A DNA stretch of 64,000 nucleotides from NCBI GenBank assembly GCA_900320585.1, contig ONSV01000004.1:1-64000 (forward strand), given 5' to 3'. The stretch is from an uncultured Prevotellaceae bacterium. GTDB lineage: Bacteria; Bacteroidota; Bacteroidia; Bacteroidales; Bacteroidaceae. The first letter of the stretch is position 1. The number at the start of each line of letters is the position of its first letter. The position numbers and the translations under genes are program-made. Below the pieces are notes generated by a model. The model did not search any database. It saw only the letters and a program-made list of their open reading frames with translations, and was not told the origin of the DNA. Positions 40,904 to 50,547 of the stretch are shown in pieces.

Positions 40904-42553
40904 TTATTTTCCGCTAAGCGCATCGCAGAACGCCTTGTATGTGGCATTGCGCACCCAGTCTCTATTTTCGTCTATAGTCCAGAGGCCCACGGGGTCGGTT
41001 GCCGTATCCGACATATTGCCCTTGCAGATACCTGCCTGCTTGTCATGGGGTATCTTGGTCATATAGCTCTTGATGACATAGGCATAGAAGTCGGCAAGGC
41101 GCTGACGCTGGTCGTCTGTGATATCCTTTGCCAAGACGGGGGCACCGGCAGCATCCTGATACTTGATGTCGAAGTTTGACAGACGAATCAACTTACCCGT
41201 ACCGGCAAGATTGGCGAGAAGGGTCTCAAGAGAAGCCACGTTCTCGGCCTGTGTTGCCGGGTTCTCGCTATAGGTGAGGTTCAGTTTGGCATTGATACCA
41301 TCGATCTTTGCGCCATTGCCGTCCCAGATTCCAATCCAGTATTTGAGGCTCTCCAACTTCTTGGTGTTTTCGAGACCGGTCTCGCTGATAAAGAACCTCA
41401 GGTCTTCAGGAACGCCCCCATGTCTCTCATAGGCCTCACGGGCTATTCTCGACACCATCGGAGCATAGTTCTCACTGCCAAGCTCATCTTGCCAGTAAAA
41501 ATTGTCGGTGGAGTGCTTGAGGTCGAACATGCCGTTGTCGAGGGTGGCTTTGGTGTCGATGGGCTCGTCGATGAGGTCGAACATATTGATACGGCCATTG
41601 TTGATCTTCATAAACTCATCGCACCAGGTGTTGATGGCATAACGGATGGTATCCGACTTCTCCTTCTCGGTCTGTGGACGGTGGTTGTCGGGATAGTAGC
41701 CCACCTCCACCTTCATGATATTAAGCACGCCATTAGGACCATTCTCTATTCTCAAGTAGCCTTCCGTCTCGTCCGGAGCACTTTGGGCCTCGACCACAAA
41801 CTTCGTCAGTTTGCCTGCCTTGACCGTCCATTTGTTGTTCACACCGGCTCCTTCCACCTTATTACCGGAGAAGACGACTTCAAACGATACGTCCTTGTCG
41901 GCCTTTGCGTAGAATGTCGTGGTATATCGGGCAAGAGGATCCACATCGAAGCCTTCGATGATGCGGACTTTGGATTTAGTACCAATTTGGAGCACATTCT
42001 GGCCTTCATAATTAACGATAGATGCCTTTCCACTTTCGATTTTACCCTCGAATTTCGTCACGGTGCTGTAGTCAATAGACTTTCCCTCGACGAATTCAAC
42101 GGGAATCTCTATGGGAGCCGTCAGCAACTGGAGCCAGCCGTCGGCCTGGTTGGCATTGGCAAAGAGCGGACTGCCGTAAACCTCGTAACCGATTTCCTGC
42201 ACATGGGCCAGAAGGTCGCTCATGTCGAGGAAATTCATCACGCCCCTGGCGTTGATGATGGAGCCCGACATCAAGGCGTTGCCGAATGTGACATAGTCGA
42301 AGTTGGTGACCGCTGCGGCATGAGCCAATTCCTGCTTGTTGAAGTCAACAATCCTAAGGGAGGTACCGAGCGACAGGTTGGGATACTGTGCCCTGTCGAT
42401 GTATGACTTCACAGGACCCAAATCATTGTATGGCTCTACGTAAGAGGGATCGGGTTGAGCACGGAAATCGTCTGTCACGTTATAGTCGGCACAGGATGCG
42501 GCGAGCGCTCCGGCAGCCAACATAAAGAGACCGTTTCTAAAAAATTTGTTCAT
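40904..42553 (-). CDS. GH10-fold lipoprotein with lost catalytic residues and inserted binding module
   Basis: 549 residues from ATG 42553; AGGAGG lies 8 bases upstream, which favours it over the ATG two codons earlier. Lipobox LAASC. The GH10 barrel is split by an inserted CBM4/9-like beta-sandwich at about 145-290, the arrangement known from Prevotella and Bacteroides Xyn10 enzymes. The fold is recognised from AAVTNFDYVTFGNALM, FYWQDELGSENY and KIDGINAKLNLTYSE. Catalytic positions are altered: the nucleophile motif SELD reads SNFD (Asn 460), the NE of the acid/base motif reads DE (FDLIDEP), the QxH motif reads KxN, and HTLxWH reads YGSPLFA. It is probably a xylan-binding surface protein, not a xylanase. 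Confidence 0.8.
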   Translation of the reverse strand: MNKFFRNGLFMLAAGALAASCADYNVTDDFRAQPDPSYVEPYNDLGPVKSYIDRAQYPNLSLGTSLRIVDFNKQELAHAAAVTNFDYVTFGNALMSGSIINARGVMNFLDMSDLLAHVQEIGYEVYGSPLFANANQADGWLQLLTAPIEIPVEFVEGKSIDYSTVTKFEGKIESGKASIVNYEGQNVLQIGTKSKVRIIEGFDVDPLARYTTTFYAKADKDVSFEVVFSGNKVEGAGVNNKWTVKAGKLTKFVVEAQSAPDETEGYLRIENGPNGVLNIMKVEVGYYPDNHRPQTEKEKSDTIRYAINTWCDEFMKINNGRINMFDLIDEPIDTKATLDNGMFDLKHSTDNFYWQDELGSENYAPMVSRIAREAYERHGGVPEDLRFFISETGLENTKKLESLKYWIGIWDGNGAKIDGINAKLNLTYSENPATQAENVASLETLLANLAGTGKLIRLSNFDIKYQDAAGAPVLAKDITDDQRQRLADFYAYVIKSYMTKIPHDKQAGICKGNMSDTATDPVGLWTIDENRDWVRNATYKAFCDALSGK

Positions 42554-42568
42554 ACACATAGCCTCCTA

Positions 42569-43693
42569 TTATTGATTAACGTATTTTGGTGTGAAGAACA
42601 CCTTCTTGTTTGACTCACGCGTCTGAACGACCATTGTGTCGTTAGTAGCAACCTGGATGTCGCGGTCGTTGAAGCTCACATTGTAAGCCAGGCGAAGGAT
42701 GTCGCGCGAGACAGGCTCTCCATTCATGCTTCCCCACTTGTAGTCCTTGTATTCTGCCCTGTCAGTACCCTTGGGTATGAATTCGCCGGAGCCAGAGGCT
42801 GTGACATTCTCATCGTCGGTGGATACCGTGCACTGATTGCCGTTGAAGGTAAGGATGAGTTTGCAGGAGATTGAAGCACCAGAGGTCTTGAAGGAAACTG
42901 GGAAGATGGCCTGCGACATGTTCTTGGTGGTGATGCCGCACACCTCGTCGTTCTGGTTGACGGGGTTCTCCTTGTAGTGCTCGAGGTCGGAGTTGACAAA
43001 CGACATGTCCTTGCGCACCACCGTTGTGGTAGCACCTTTCTCGGTCACATTGTCCACGCCACGGCGAATGTACTTGGCCTGCCATGGGTTCATGTACTTC
43101 ACGCAGTAGAGCACATAGTCTTTGGGAAGCACCTCCCAGTACTCTGAATTCGTGCGCGAAGGAGTGGTACCCACACGCGGTGTGCCCGTAAGGATATGGT
43201 CGATGCCAGCGACGCTCTTCATCACCAGAGGAATGACATAGGTGTTCTCTACGGCTTTTGGATCGTTGAAGAACGCATCGGTGAACTGCACCTCCACATA
43301 GCCACGTGGGTCACCATTATAGGAAATGGCATTGGATGCCAGTTGATAGTAGGATGATGGCATGGGAAGCACCTGAGCGAATGTGTTTCCACCTTCATCA
43401 ACAAACCAGAGGTTGTCGCAAAGCGAATTGTCGACAACGATCTCCACCTTGGCGTTGCGTCCGCCATAGGCACCACCCATAGTGGACCAAATGCGGCACT
43501 TGTGCTCGTTGTCGAGCGTGTTGTCGTAGATGTCGTTGCCAAGGATGAGCGTACGTACTGGGTACTGGTATGCGAAGTAGGCTGTCGTACCACCTTCATA
43601 GTCAGGGAAATCCCTGTCGGCGTTATAGCAAGACGCACATGCGAGAGAGAGGACTCCCAGAGCTACTCCGAATATGTATTTTGTCAGTTTCAT
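42569..43693 (-). CDS. Surface lipoprotein with DUF1735-like and DUF5627-like domains (XusE position)
   Basis: 374 residues, lipobox LACASC. Residues about 30-165 fit the DUF1735 beta-sandwich found in many PUL surface proteins (YQYPVRTLILGNDIYDNTLD, VEIVVDNSLCDNL, PSSYYQLASN). The remainder (YVLYCVKYMNPWQAKYIRRG, RDILRLAYNVSFNDRD) fits the DUF5627-type C-terminal domain. It holds the place of XusE, the hypothetical protein in the xylan utilisation locus of Prevotella and Bacteroides (xusA-B-C-D-E-xyn10C). It is 39 bp after a susD and 15 bp before the GH10-like gene. Predicted xylan-binding accessory protein. Confidence 0.75.
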   Translation of the reverse strand: MKLTKYIFGVALGVLSLACASCYNADRDFPDYEGGTTAYFAYQYPVRTLILGNDIYDNTLDNEHKCRIWSTMGGAYGGRNAKVEIVVDNSLCDNLWFVDEGGNTFAQVLPMPSSYYQLASNAISYNGDPRGYVEVQFTDAFFNDPKAVENTYVIPLVMKSVAGIDHILTGTPRVGTTPSRTNSEYWEVLPKDYVLYCVKYMNPWQAKYIRRGVDNVTEKGATTTVVRKDMSFVNSDLEHYKENPVNQNDEVCGITTKNMSQAIFPVSFKTSGASISCKLILTFNGNQCTVSTDDENVTASGSGEFIPKGTDRAEYKDYKWGSMNGEPVSRDILRLAYNVSFNDRDIQVATNDTMVVQTRESNKKVFFTPKYVNQ

Positions 43694-43732
43694 ATTTCTT
43701 ATGGTTTACAATTGATTTCTTTCAACCTAAAA

Positions 43733-45547
43733 TTACCAACCCTTGTTTTGCTTGAGGTTGCTCCACTTGAGCAACTCACCCTTTGGAATGGGTCCGTAGC
43801 ACTGGTAGGAGTTGTCAAATTTGCGTTCATCCACATCGATGATGTTATAGATGAGCACGTCATCTTCGCCGCGGTCGACCCTCATGCCCCTGGCAGGTTC
43901 GTTAAGAGGCAACATCCAACGACGGAGGTCCCAGAAGCGCTTGTTCTCGAAGCAGAGCTCAATACGACGCTCATTGCGGATGAGGTTGGTCATCTTGGCC
44001 TGGTCGGCAGCGCACTCCTCAAGATACACATCACCCTCAGGAAGGGCGGCGCCCACCTCATTGGTTGCCAGACCTGCGCGCTCACGGATAGCCTTGATCA
44101 CGTCGTAGGCAGTAAAGCCAATGCCCATCGGGTCGGCCTTTGGTCCCCAGGCATCGTTGGCAGCCTCGGCATAAGCGAGGAAGATCTCGGTGTAGCGGAT
44201 GCGTGGATAGATGTGATATTGTTCGAGAGTAGAGCCTGGGCTCACACTAACGTCGTCGCGCAGGAGCTTCTTCAGATAATAGCCCGAGCGTGTGGAATAA
44301 CCGGTGGTGTTGTTGAGGTGGTCGACATCCTCGCCACCATACGAACCCGTGGCGATTTCAGCTCTCTTGTAGGTCATGCCATTGAAGATGATATTGTCGG
44401 AGAGGCGTGGGTCGCGGTTGGCGAAGGGGTTCTTCGGGTCGTAACCCGAATTGGGATCGGTGATAGGACGTCCATTGCGCATGGGGAAGGCGTCGACCAG
44501 GTTCTGGGTGGGATTGACGCGGCCCCTGCCATAAAGAGAAGGCGGGAAGTTGTCGCCTTCCTGAGAGGTGTTCTTATTTCGGTCGGCTCGCCAGAGAATC
44601 TCTGGAATTGGCGAGGTGCCTTCAATCACAGTCTTATAAGCAGACGAATACCAGTCGAGGTTGCCCTTCGGGTCGAATCCTTCCATTCCACCGATGTTCT
44701 TGAGCACATTGGCGCAAAGTGTGGCTGCCTCAGCAGAAGTCACCCCACTCTGCTCGCGGAATGCCGGACTTGCAGCGAGGAGGGCCACCTGAGCCTTGAT
44801 GGCTGCTGCCACATTACCAGAGAGGAGGTTTTTTGACTTGGAGCCGAACACGAGGTTGTAGCCAGACACCTGAGCACCAAGAGCGACATACTTCGCGGGG
44901 ATTTCCTCGACGTTGGTCACATCCTGATAATCTTTAGGCAGGTAGAGCAATGCAGTATCGCAGTCGGCATAGCACTGCTTCACGCAGTCGGCGAAAGTAG
45001 CGCGAGGCTTGTTGAAGTCGGAGCTACCGTCTTCAGGAGTGGTGAGCAAGGGCACGCCGTAGAGAATGCCATCGTCGGCATAGCCGCCATGTGCCTGGAG
45101 CAAATAATAATAGAACAAGGCACGCAGGCCGTAAGCCTCGCCTTTCAGGCGGTCGGCGAACATCTGCTGCTTAGAAACTGCACTGGGAGCCCATTTCACC
45201 TGATCCATCTTGGCGATGAAGAGGTTGACATACTGTATGCCGTCCTTGCAGTTGTCCCATACCGACATGGGGTTGTTGTCCGACCTCCATGTGCCATTGC
45301 ATGCCATATCCCAGTAAGAACCTGAGGCCTGGTTGGGTACGGCGTCGTCGGTGGCGATGTCGGTCTGAGTGGTTGTCATATAAGGAAGGCGTGCGTAGCC
45401 GTAAATCAGCAGGCCGTGCATATAGTTGGGTTCCTCAACCATGGCCTCCTCGGCTCGCTTGTTCTCATCGGCTGGCTCGAACATATCCTCGCAAGCGCTC
45501 AGCGCGAAGATACCAAGGAGAAGCAATATAATGTGAGTTGTCTTCAT
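43733..45547 (-). CDS. SusD/RagB-family lipoprotein, second pair of the xylan-type locus (XusD-like)
   Basis: 604 residues with lipobox FALSAC. SusD features: GEAYGLRALFYYYLLQAHGG (the helix that carries the family motif), the C-terminal region YTEIFLAYAEAANDA and IRNERRIELCFENKRFWDLR. It is 15 bp downstream of its susC partner. By position and pairing it corresponds to XusD, the glycan-capturing lid of the second transporter. Confidence 0.9.
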   Translation of the reverse strand: MKTTHIILLLLGIFALSACEDMFEPADENKRAEEAMVEEPNYMHGLLIYGYARLPYMTTTQTDIATDDAVPNQASGSYWDMACNGTWRSDNNPMSVWDNCKDGIQYVNLFIAKMDQVKWAPSAVSKQQMFADRLKGEAYGLRALFYYYLLQAHGGYADDGILYGVPLLTTPEDGSSDFNKPRATFADCVKQCYADCDTALLYLPKDYQDVTNVEEIPAKYVALGAQVSGYNLVFGSKSKNLLSGNVAAAIKAQVALLAASPAFREQSGVTSAEAATLCANVLKNIGGMEGFDPKGNLDWYSSAYKTVIEGTSPIPEILWRADRNKNTSQEGDNFPPSLYGRGRVNPTQNLVDAFPMRNGRPITDPNSGYDPKNPFANRDPRLSDNIIFNGMTYKRAEIATGSYGGEDVDHLNNTTGYSTRSGYYLKKLLRDDVSVSPGSTLEQYHIYPRIRYTEIFLAYAEAANDAWGPKADPMGIGFTAYDVIKAIRERAGLATNEVGAALPEGDVYLEECAADQAKMTNLIRNERRIELCFENKRFWDLRRWMLPLNEPARGMRVDRGEDDVLIYNIIDVDERKFDNSYQCYGPIPKGELLKWSNLKQNKGW

Positions 45548-45562
45548 TTTCTTGTATTTTTA

Positions 45563-48475
45563 TTAGAGGGTTACCTTTACACCAAGATTATAGAAACGAG
45601 TCTGAGGCGCATAGCCAATGCTTGTCTCCATAAACTGTCTGTTCTTTGAGATGGTGAGGAGATCGTTTCCGTTCACATATACAGAGAGAGCCTTCACCCA
45701 CTTTCCCTTGAACATATCAGTGGGGAAGTCGTAGGTGAGCTGCACCTTGCGGAGGTTGAAGCGGTCGGTGCTGTAGAGCCAGAATGTGGAATTGGCGGCG
45801 TTGTTGGCCGAGCTCAATGTAGTCAGACGTGGATGGGTAGCCATATCGGCAGTGGCCTGGGTCCAGCGACCACGTGCATTGACCGAGTACTTGGACTCAC
45901 CACTCATATAGTAGTAGCTGCTGTTCTTCATTCCATAAGCGCCGAACTGTCCGTTACCAAGCACGAAGAGCGTGAAATTCTTGTACTTGAGGGTGAGGTT
46001 CACGCCAAAGGTGAACGGCGAGCCGTAAGTACCCCATTTGCCCAGATTCACCTGGTCTTTGTCGTCGATGATGCCGTCTTTGTTCACATCCTCGTATTTC
46101 AAGTCACCTGGCTGGATGGTACCACCGATTCCTGGTTTCGGGAGGTCCTTTCTCAAGGTGTACTTGCCTGACTCGGAATTGTAATCAAAGTCGCCCACAT
46201 TGTAGAATCCCAGGCATCTGTAACCCCAGATGGCATCAAGAGGACGTCCCTCAGCACGCTGGTATTCGTATTCCTTAATCTGATCGTACTTGGTGTACTC
46301 TGTCTTGAGATAAGTACCTACAACTCCAAGAGCGGCAAAGACCTGTCCGAACTGCTTCTGAACCTTGACGCTGAAGTCAATACCCTTACGGTTCTGGACG
46401 TCGTTGTTGATGGCCGGTTTGAACGAACTACCCGAAAGACCACCCTGCAGATAAGACGGGAACATTGTGGGGCTCTGGGTAATGAAGCCATCCATATCCG
46501 TATTGAAGAAGGTGATGTCGGTGGTGATGAGCTTGTTGAAGAACGAGCCACGCAGATTGATCGAGAACTCCTTGCGATGGATGAAGTCGAGCGAGGGGTT
46601 CTTGCTCATTGTGGAGAATGTGAGGTCGGTGGTTGTTCCCTCATTCCATTGGAAGCCGCTACCGCCCCTCGACCACAGAGGCTCGTAGATATAGTATGAG
46701 TTATCGCCCATATAGACATCGATATCCTCGTTCAGGTTGCTGTAAGAAGCGCTGAGCAGCAGGTCGTCGACGAAGCTTCCCTCCATGAAATTCTCCTTGG
46801 CCAAGTTCCAGCCGATGGTGAACGAAGGAGAGATGGCCTCGCGATGTCCCTCAGGAAGACGTGCGGAATGCACGCCGGCCAAAGCCACGTCGGCAAAGTA
46901 ACGGCCCATGTAGTCGTAACCGACCTCCAGGCCAAGGTTGGCATTGGCGTATCGGTGCACCTGGCCACTTCTCGTTGTCGTGAACATGTTGGCGAGAAGT
47001 ATACCGTTGACATGATGCTTGCCAGCAAAGGTGTGGTCGTAGTCGAAATGTCCGTTCCAAGTGATGGTCTGGCGATACGAGGTGTTACCCATTGACATAT
47101 GGCCTGTCACGATCTCGTCACCCTGCTGGGCGAGGGCCACAATATTGTTCTGGGCGCCATAGTTACTCCATGTGGGGATGAACACGGCGTACTTGTTGTC
47201 GTACGACAGGCTGTAGTTTGCCGCATAGTCGATAGCGAACAGCGTCTTGAACGACAAGCCACGTACGAACTTGTTCATGTCGTAGATGATACCGGCATCG
47301 AACTGGAACTGACGGCTAACGTCGGTTGTCTTACCACCGAAATAGCAGCTTGCGATGGCATTCTGCTGAGTGGTTTTCGTACCGCCCGGGAAATACTTTC
47401 CGTCGAGGAGGTTGAGCGACTTGCCCAGGATGGCAAGAGCCTTGGAGGCATTGGGGTCGACCATGTCGATGGGAATCAGCGGAGCCGCATTCTCAGGGAA
47501 GTTGGGACGCATGGTAGAGGCCTCACTCCAGAAATCGCCCTTGTTCTTGTTGGCATTGTAGAAAGTGGCGCTTGCGTTGGCAAAACCACTGATCACCTTG
47601 TTGACCACAAGGTCCACATTACCACGAACGCTGAAGCGGTCGGTGTAGTTCTCCTTAGCCAAGCCGAAGTTGATGAGGTCCTCAGCACGGTAGTAGTTGA
47701 TGTTGGTGTAGAAGTGGGCACGAGCGCCACCACCCTGAATCTCCAACGTACCTTCCGAACGGTTGTATACCTTGCGGATATACTCGTCGGAATAGTAGTT
47801 GACGTTGGGGTAACGGTAAGGATTCGATCCAGAAGCATGGTTGTAGATATCCATCTGGGTGTATCTTAGCTTGAGGCCGTCGTTGGCACAGGCCTCGTTG
47901 TAGAGGGTCATGTACTCTGCCGAGCCAAGATACTCGGGGAATTCCTTAGCCACATGCCAGCCCGTGTTGGCATTGGCCACGATCTGCAGGCCATCGACCT
48001 TGCCACGCTTGGTGGTGATGAGGATGGCGCCCTTGGCTGCCTTGGCGCCATAGAGCACCACGGCCTGAGCCCCCTTCAGGAAGGTTATCTGCTCGATTTC
48101 GGAGGGAAGCACGTTGTTGGACGGACGCTTCACACCATCGATGATCACGAGCGGAAGGTTGTTGTTGTCGTTGGTGTCGAGACGGTCGTTGTCCATGCCC
48201 CACAGGTTGTTGCCATTCCATCCGCCGACAAGCGCATACGTGTCTTCAAGGCTACCCATCGTATAGTCCTTCTTCTGCAGCTCTTCCATGTCGACATAGG
48301 AGATGCCTCCGAGAAGATGGTCGGGATCCTTGTCGCGGAAAGCGACATGGACTTTCTTTTTCACCACGATGGTATCGGCGGCGTCTTCGACCTCGTCAGC
48401 GAGCTGGGCGTTGACCGTCAGTGGCGAAACCGCCAACATGGCAAAGAGAAATATGTTTGTTTTTATACTTTTCAT
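45563..48475 (-). CDS. SusC-family TonB-dependent transporter without N-terminal extension (XusC-like)
   Basis: 970 residues, signal peptide MKSIKTNIFLFAMLAVSPLTVNAQ. Unlike the other SusC proteins in this window, it goes almost directly from the signal peptide to the plug (LVIIDGVKRPSNN, ITFLKGAQAVVLYGAKAAKG, ILITTKRGK) and lacks the carboxypeptidase-regulatory-like beta-sandwich. A short segment with DTIVVKKKVHVAFRDKD may hold the TonB contact. The barrel ends RFYNLGVKVTL. Such short SusC proteins occur as the second transporter in tandem xylan loci (XusC). It probably imports xylo-oligosaccharides of a different size or decoration from those taken by the first pair. Confidence 0.9.
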   Translation of the reverse strand: MKSIKTNIFLFAMLAVSPLTVNAQLADEVEDAADTIVVKKKVHVAFRDKDPDHLLGGISYVDMEELQKKDYTMGSLEDTYALVGGWNGNNLWGMDNDRLDTNDNNNLPLVIIDGVKRPSNNVLPSEIEQITFLKGAQAVVLYGAKAAKGAILITTKRGKVDGLQIVANANTGWHVAKEFPEYLGSAEYMTLYNEACANDGLKLRYTQMDIYNHASGSNPYRYPNVNYYSDEYIRKVYNRSEGTLEIQGGGARAHFYTNINYYRAEDLINFGLAKENYTDRFSVRGNVDLVVNKVISGFANASATFYNANKNKGDFWSEASTMRPNFPENAAPLIPIDMVDPNASKALAILGKSLNLLDGKYFPGGTKTTQQNAIASCYFGGKTTDVSRQFQFDAGIIYDMNKFVRGLSFKTLFAIDYAANYSLSYDNKYAVFIPTWSNYGAQNNIVALAQQGDEIVTGHMSMGNTSYRQTITWNGHFDYDHTFAGKHHVNGILLANMFTTTRSGQVHRYANANLGLEVGYDYMGRYFADVALAGVHSARLPEGHREAISPSFTIGWNLAKENFMEGSFVDDLLLSASYSNLNEDIDVYMGDNSYYIYEPLWSRGGSGFQWNEGTTTDLTFSTMSKNPSLDFIHRKEFSINLRGSFFNKLITTDITFFNTDMDGFITQSPTMFPSYLQGGLSGSSFKPAINNDVQNRKGIDFSVKVQKQFGQVFAALGVVGTYLKTEYTKYDQIKEYEYQRAEGRPLDAIWGYRCLGFYNVGDFDYNSESGKYTLRKDLPKPGIGGTIQPGDLKYEDVNKDGIIDDKDQVNLGKWGTYGSPFTFGVNLTLKYKNFTLFVLGNGQFGAYGMKNSSYYYMSGESKYSVNARGRWTQATADMATHPRLTTLSSANNAANSTFWLYSTDRFNLRKVQLTYDFPTDMFKGKWVKALSVYVNGNDLLTISKNRQFMETSIGYAPQTRFYNLGVKVTL

Positions 48476-48523
48476 AAAAATGTCTTATTAATCATTAATC
48501 GTTCGTCGTTAATCATTAATGTC

Positions 48524-50533
48524 TTACCATCCTGGATTCTGAGGAAATCCTTCGTAGAGATAGATATCCTTGTCGGGAAGTGGGAACCAGTAGTGCTTTG
48601 ATTTGAAATCGCGGACAATAAGGGTTTGGGAATGGAAGTTTCCAACCTTTGCATCCTTTGGATTGTTGCTCTTAAACCAGGAATCCTTTTCCAAACGCTC
48701 GAACTCATGAGAGTATTTCGTTGTGTAAGGAGGCTCGGTGAGGAGGAGCCAGCGCTGCAGGTCGCACCAACGGAAGCCCTCGAAGGAAAGCTCCACCGCA
48801 CGCTCGCGGCGCACCTCATCGATGAAGTGCTCGCGTGTGTCGCGGAGGTTGGCGGGCACATGCTCCATCGGATAATCGGGAGTGTTGACGCGGTCGCGGA
48901 GTGCGTTGATGGCTTCGATTGCCGACAAGAACGGGCAATACGTAGGCCTTGCACTGAGGTCGCTCACACTAGTTGCGATGGCAGCCCTTGCCTCGGCATA
49001 CATCAGGTAGATGTCGGCCAGACGCATATAGGGGAGATAGCACTGGAAGGCGTGGTCCCACTCATACCACTTGTCGCCTTTGTTGCACTGGTGAGGTATG
49101 AGTTTCTGGATGAAATAGCCTGTGCTGCTGCCATGGTCGATCTCGCGCATGGCACCACCTGTATAAAGGTCGCAATACTCAAGTTTCCTTTGCTCGGCAG
49201 ACAAGTCTTCCAAGCTAAGTACATAGTGGAAACCGTCGAACACGATATCGTGGTAGAATCGTGGGTCGCGGTTCTTGTATGGATGCTCCGGATCCCAGCC
49301 TGAAAGGGGATTGAGCACGTACTTACCATTCTCAACGAGATAGATGGGCTGTCCGTTAGCCATTCCGTACTGGTCGATGAGGTTGGCTGTGGGATGGTGG
49401 ATGATGTTGTCGTGCTCCACGAGACCGGCAACCTTAGGACCAAAGATCTTGGCGCAGTTCCAGTTGGCTGAGTTCACGCCGGGGAATGCTCCACGGAAGA
49501 TAGCCTCGGAAGAACCTGGCATAGCCCAGTTCTGTTTCTCGGTATAGAAGATTTCGGAGAAGCAGGTCTCGGCCTTCTCATCCTTCGTGTGATTGTAGAT
49601 ATCAGAATAATTGAACTCTGCAAGCTTGTACTTCACTTGTCCCTTGACCACCATATCCAAGGCCTTGCCCAAAGTCTCGGCAGCCTTCTGGCAGTATTTC
49701 ACATCATAGTCGTAGGTCTTGCCATTGGAGCTGGCACCCATCAGATTGGCCACGCCACCATCCTTGGTCTTCTCGAACTCCTTCATGAGGGGAGAGCCAG
49801 CCCAGAGATAGCACTTGCCCAGGTAGCAGAGCGCCATGAACCTGTTCACACGCAAATCATTGTCTTTTTCAGTAGTAAGACCCGCAGAGGTATCGTCCCA
49901 ATCCAAAGGAAGAAGGTCGTAAGCCCTCAGGAAATCCTCGGCGCAACGGTCGGCGCATTCCTGGAAAGAAAGACGTGGTTTCTCAGGGATGGCAGTGTCC
50001 TCATAAGCCTCGTCGATATAAGGGAGTCCGCCGAAGTAGCACATCAGCTCGAAATGCCACCATGCGCGGAAGAAATACATCTGTCCGAGCAGCAGATCGC
50101 GCTCCTCATCGGAGCCGATGAGCGACTTGATATTTGCGATACCCTGGTTACACTTGCGGATGCAGTACCATGAGTTTCTCCAGAGCGAGCTTCTGTCACC
50201 ATTCAGCCAGCACTGGCTGTTGGTCCACCAGTTGCGGTAGTTGCCCAGGTCCACCTGATGGTCCATGTGCGCGTAGCCCTCGGGGTTGTGCACGGCGTCG
50301 TCGCCAAAATTCCATGCAGTACAATAGTTGACCTTCTCCTTATCGGGAATCAGGTTATAGATTTCCTCGATATAGCCCTGGAAATTGCGGAAGTTCTTGA
50401 ATGCCTCATCCTCTGACACGATGGCCTCGGGGTCCTTGTCGAGCCAATCGGTGCAAGAAGTGAAGGAAGCAACGCCAGCCAGCAAGAGCAGGGAAGCACA
50501 CAGAAGGGTCTTTATGTTATTATAATATTTCAT
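48524..50533 (-). CDS. SusD/RagB-family lipoprotein, first pair of the xylan-type locus (XusB-like)
   Basis: 669 residues, lipobox ASFTSC. SusD motifs: TDWLDKDPEAIVSEDEAF near the N-terminus, LLGQMYFFRAWWHFELMCYF (family helix), RLADIYLMYAEARAA and VRRERAVELSFEGFRWCDLQ in the C-terminal half. Larger than a typical SusD owing to loops near 320-420. It is 14 bp after its susC partner. XusB-like role in binding xylan oligosaccharides. Confidence 0.92.
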   Translation of the reverse strand: MKYYNNIKTLLCASLLLLAGVASFTSCTDWLDKDPEAIVSEDEAFKNFRNFQGYIEEIYNLIPDKEKVNYCTAWNFGDDAVHNPEGYAHMDHQVDLGNYRNWWTNSQCWLNGDRSSLWRNSWYCIRKCNQGIANIKSLIGSDEERDLLLGQMYFFRAWWHFELMCYFGGLPYIDEAYEDTAIPEKPRLSFQECADRCAEDFLRAYDLLPLDWDDTSAGLTTEKDNDLRVNRFMALCYLGKCYLWAGSPLMKEFEKTKDGGVANLMGASSNGKTYDYDVKYCQKAAETLGKALDMVVKGQVKYKLAEFNYSDIYNHTKDEKAETCFSEIFYTEKQNWAMPGSSEAIFRGAFPGVNSANWNCAKIFGPKVAGLVEHDNIIHHPTANLIDQYGMANGQPIYLVENGKYVLNPLSGWDPEHPYKNRDPRFYHDIVFDGFHYVLSLEDLSAEQRKLEYCDLYTGGAMREIDHGSSTGYFIQKLIPHQCNKGDKWYEWDHAFQCYLPYMRLADIYLMYAEARAAIATSVSDLSARPTYCPFLSAIEAINALRDRVNTPDYPMEHVPANLRDTREHFIDEVRRERAVELSFEGFRWCDLQRWLLLTEPPYTTKYSHEFERLEKDSWFKSNNPKDAKVGNFHSQTLIVRDFKSKHYWFPLPDKDIYLYEGFPQNPGW

Positions 50534-50547
50534 AATCGTATACGCTA

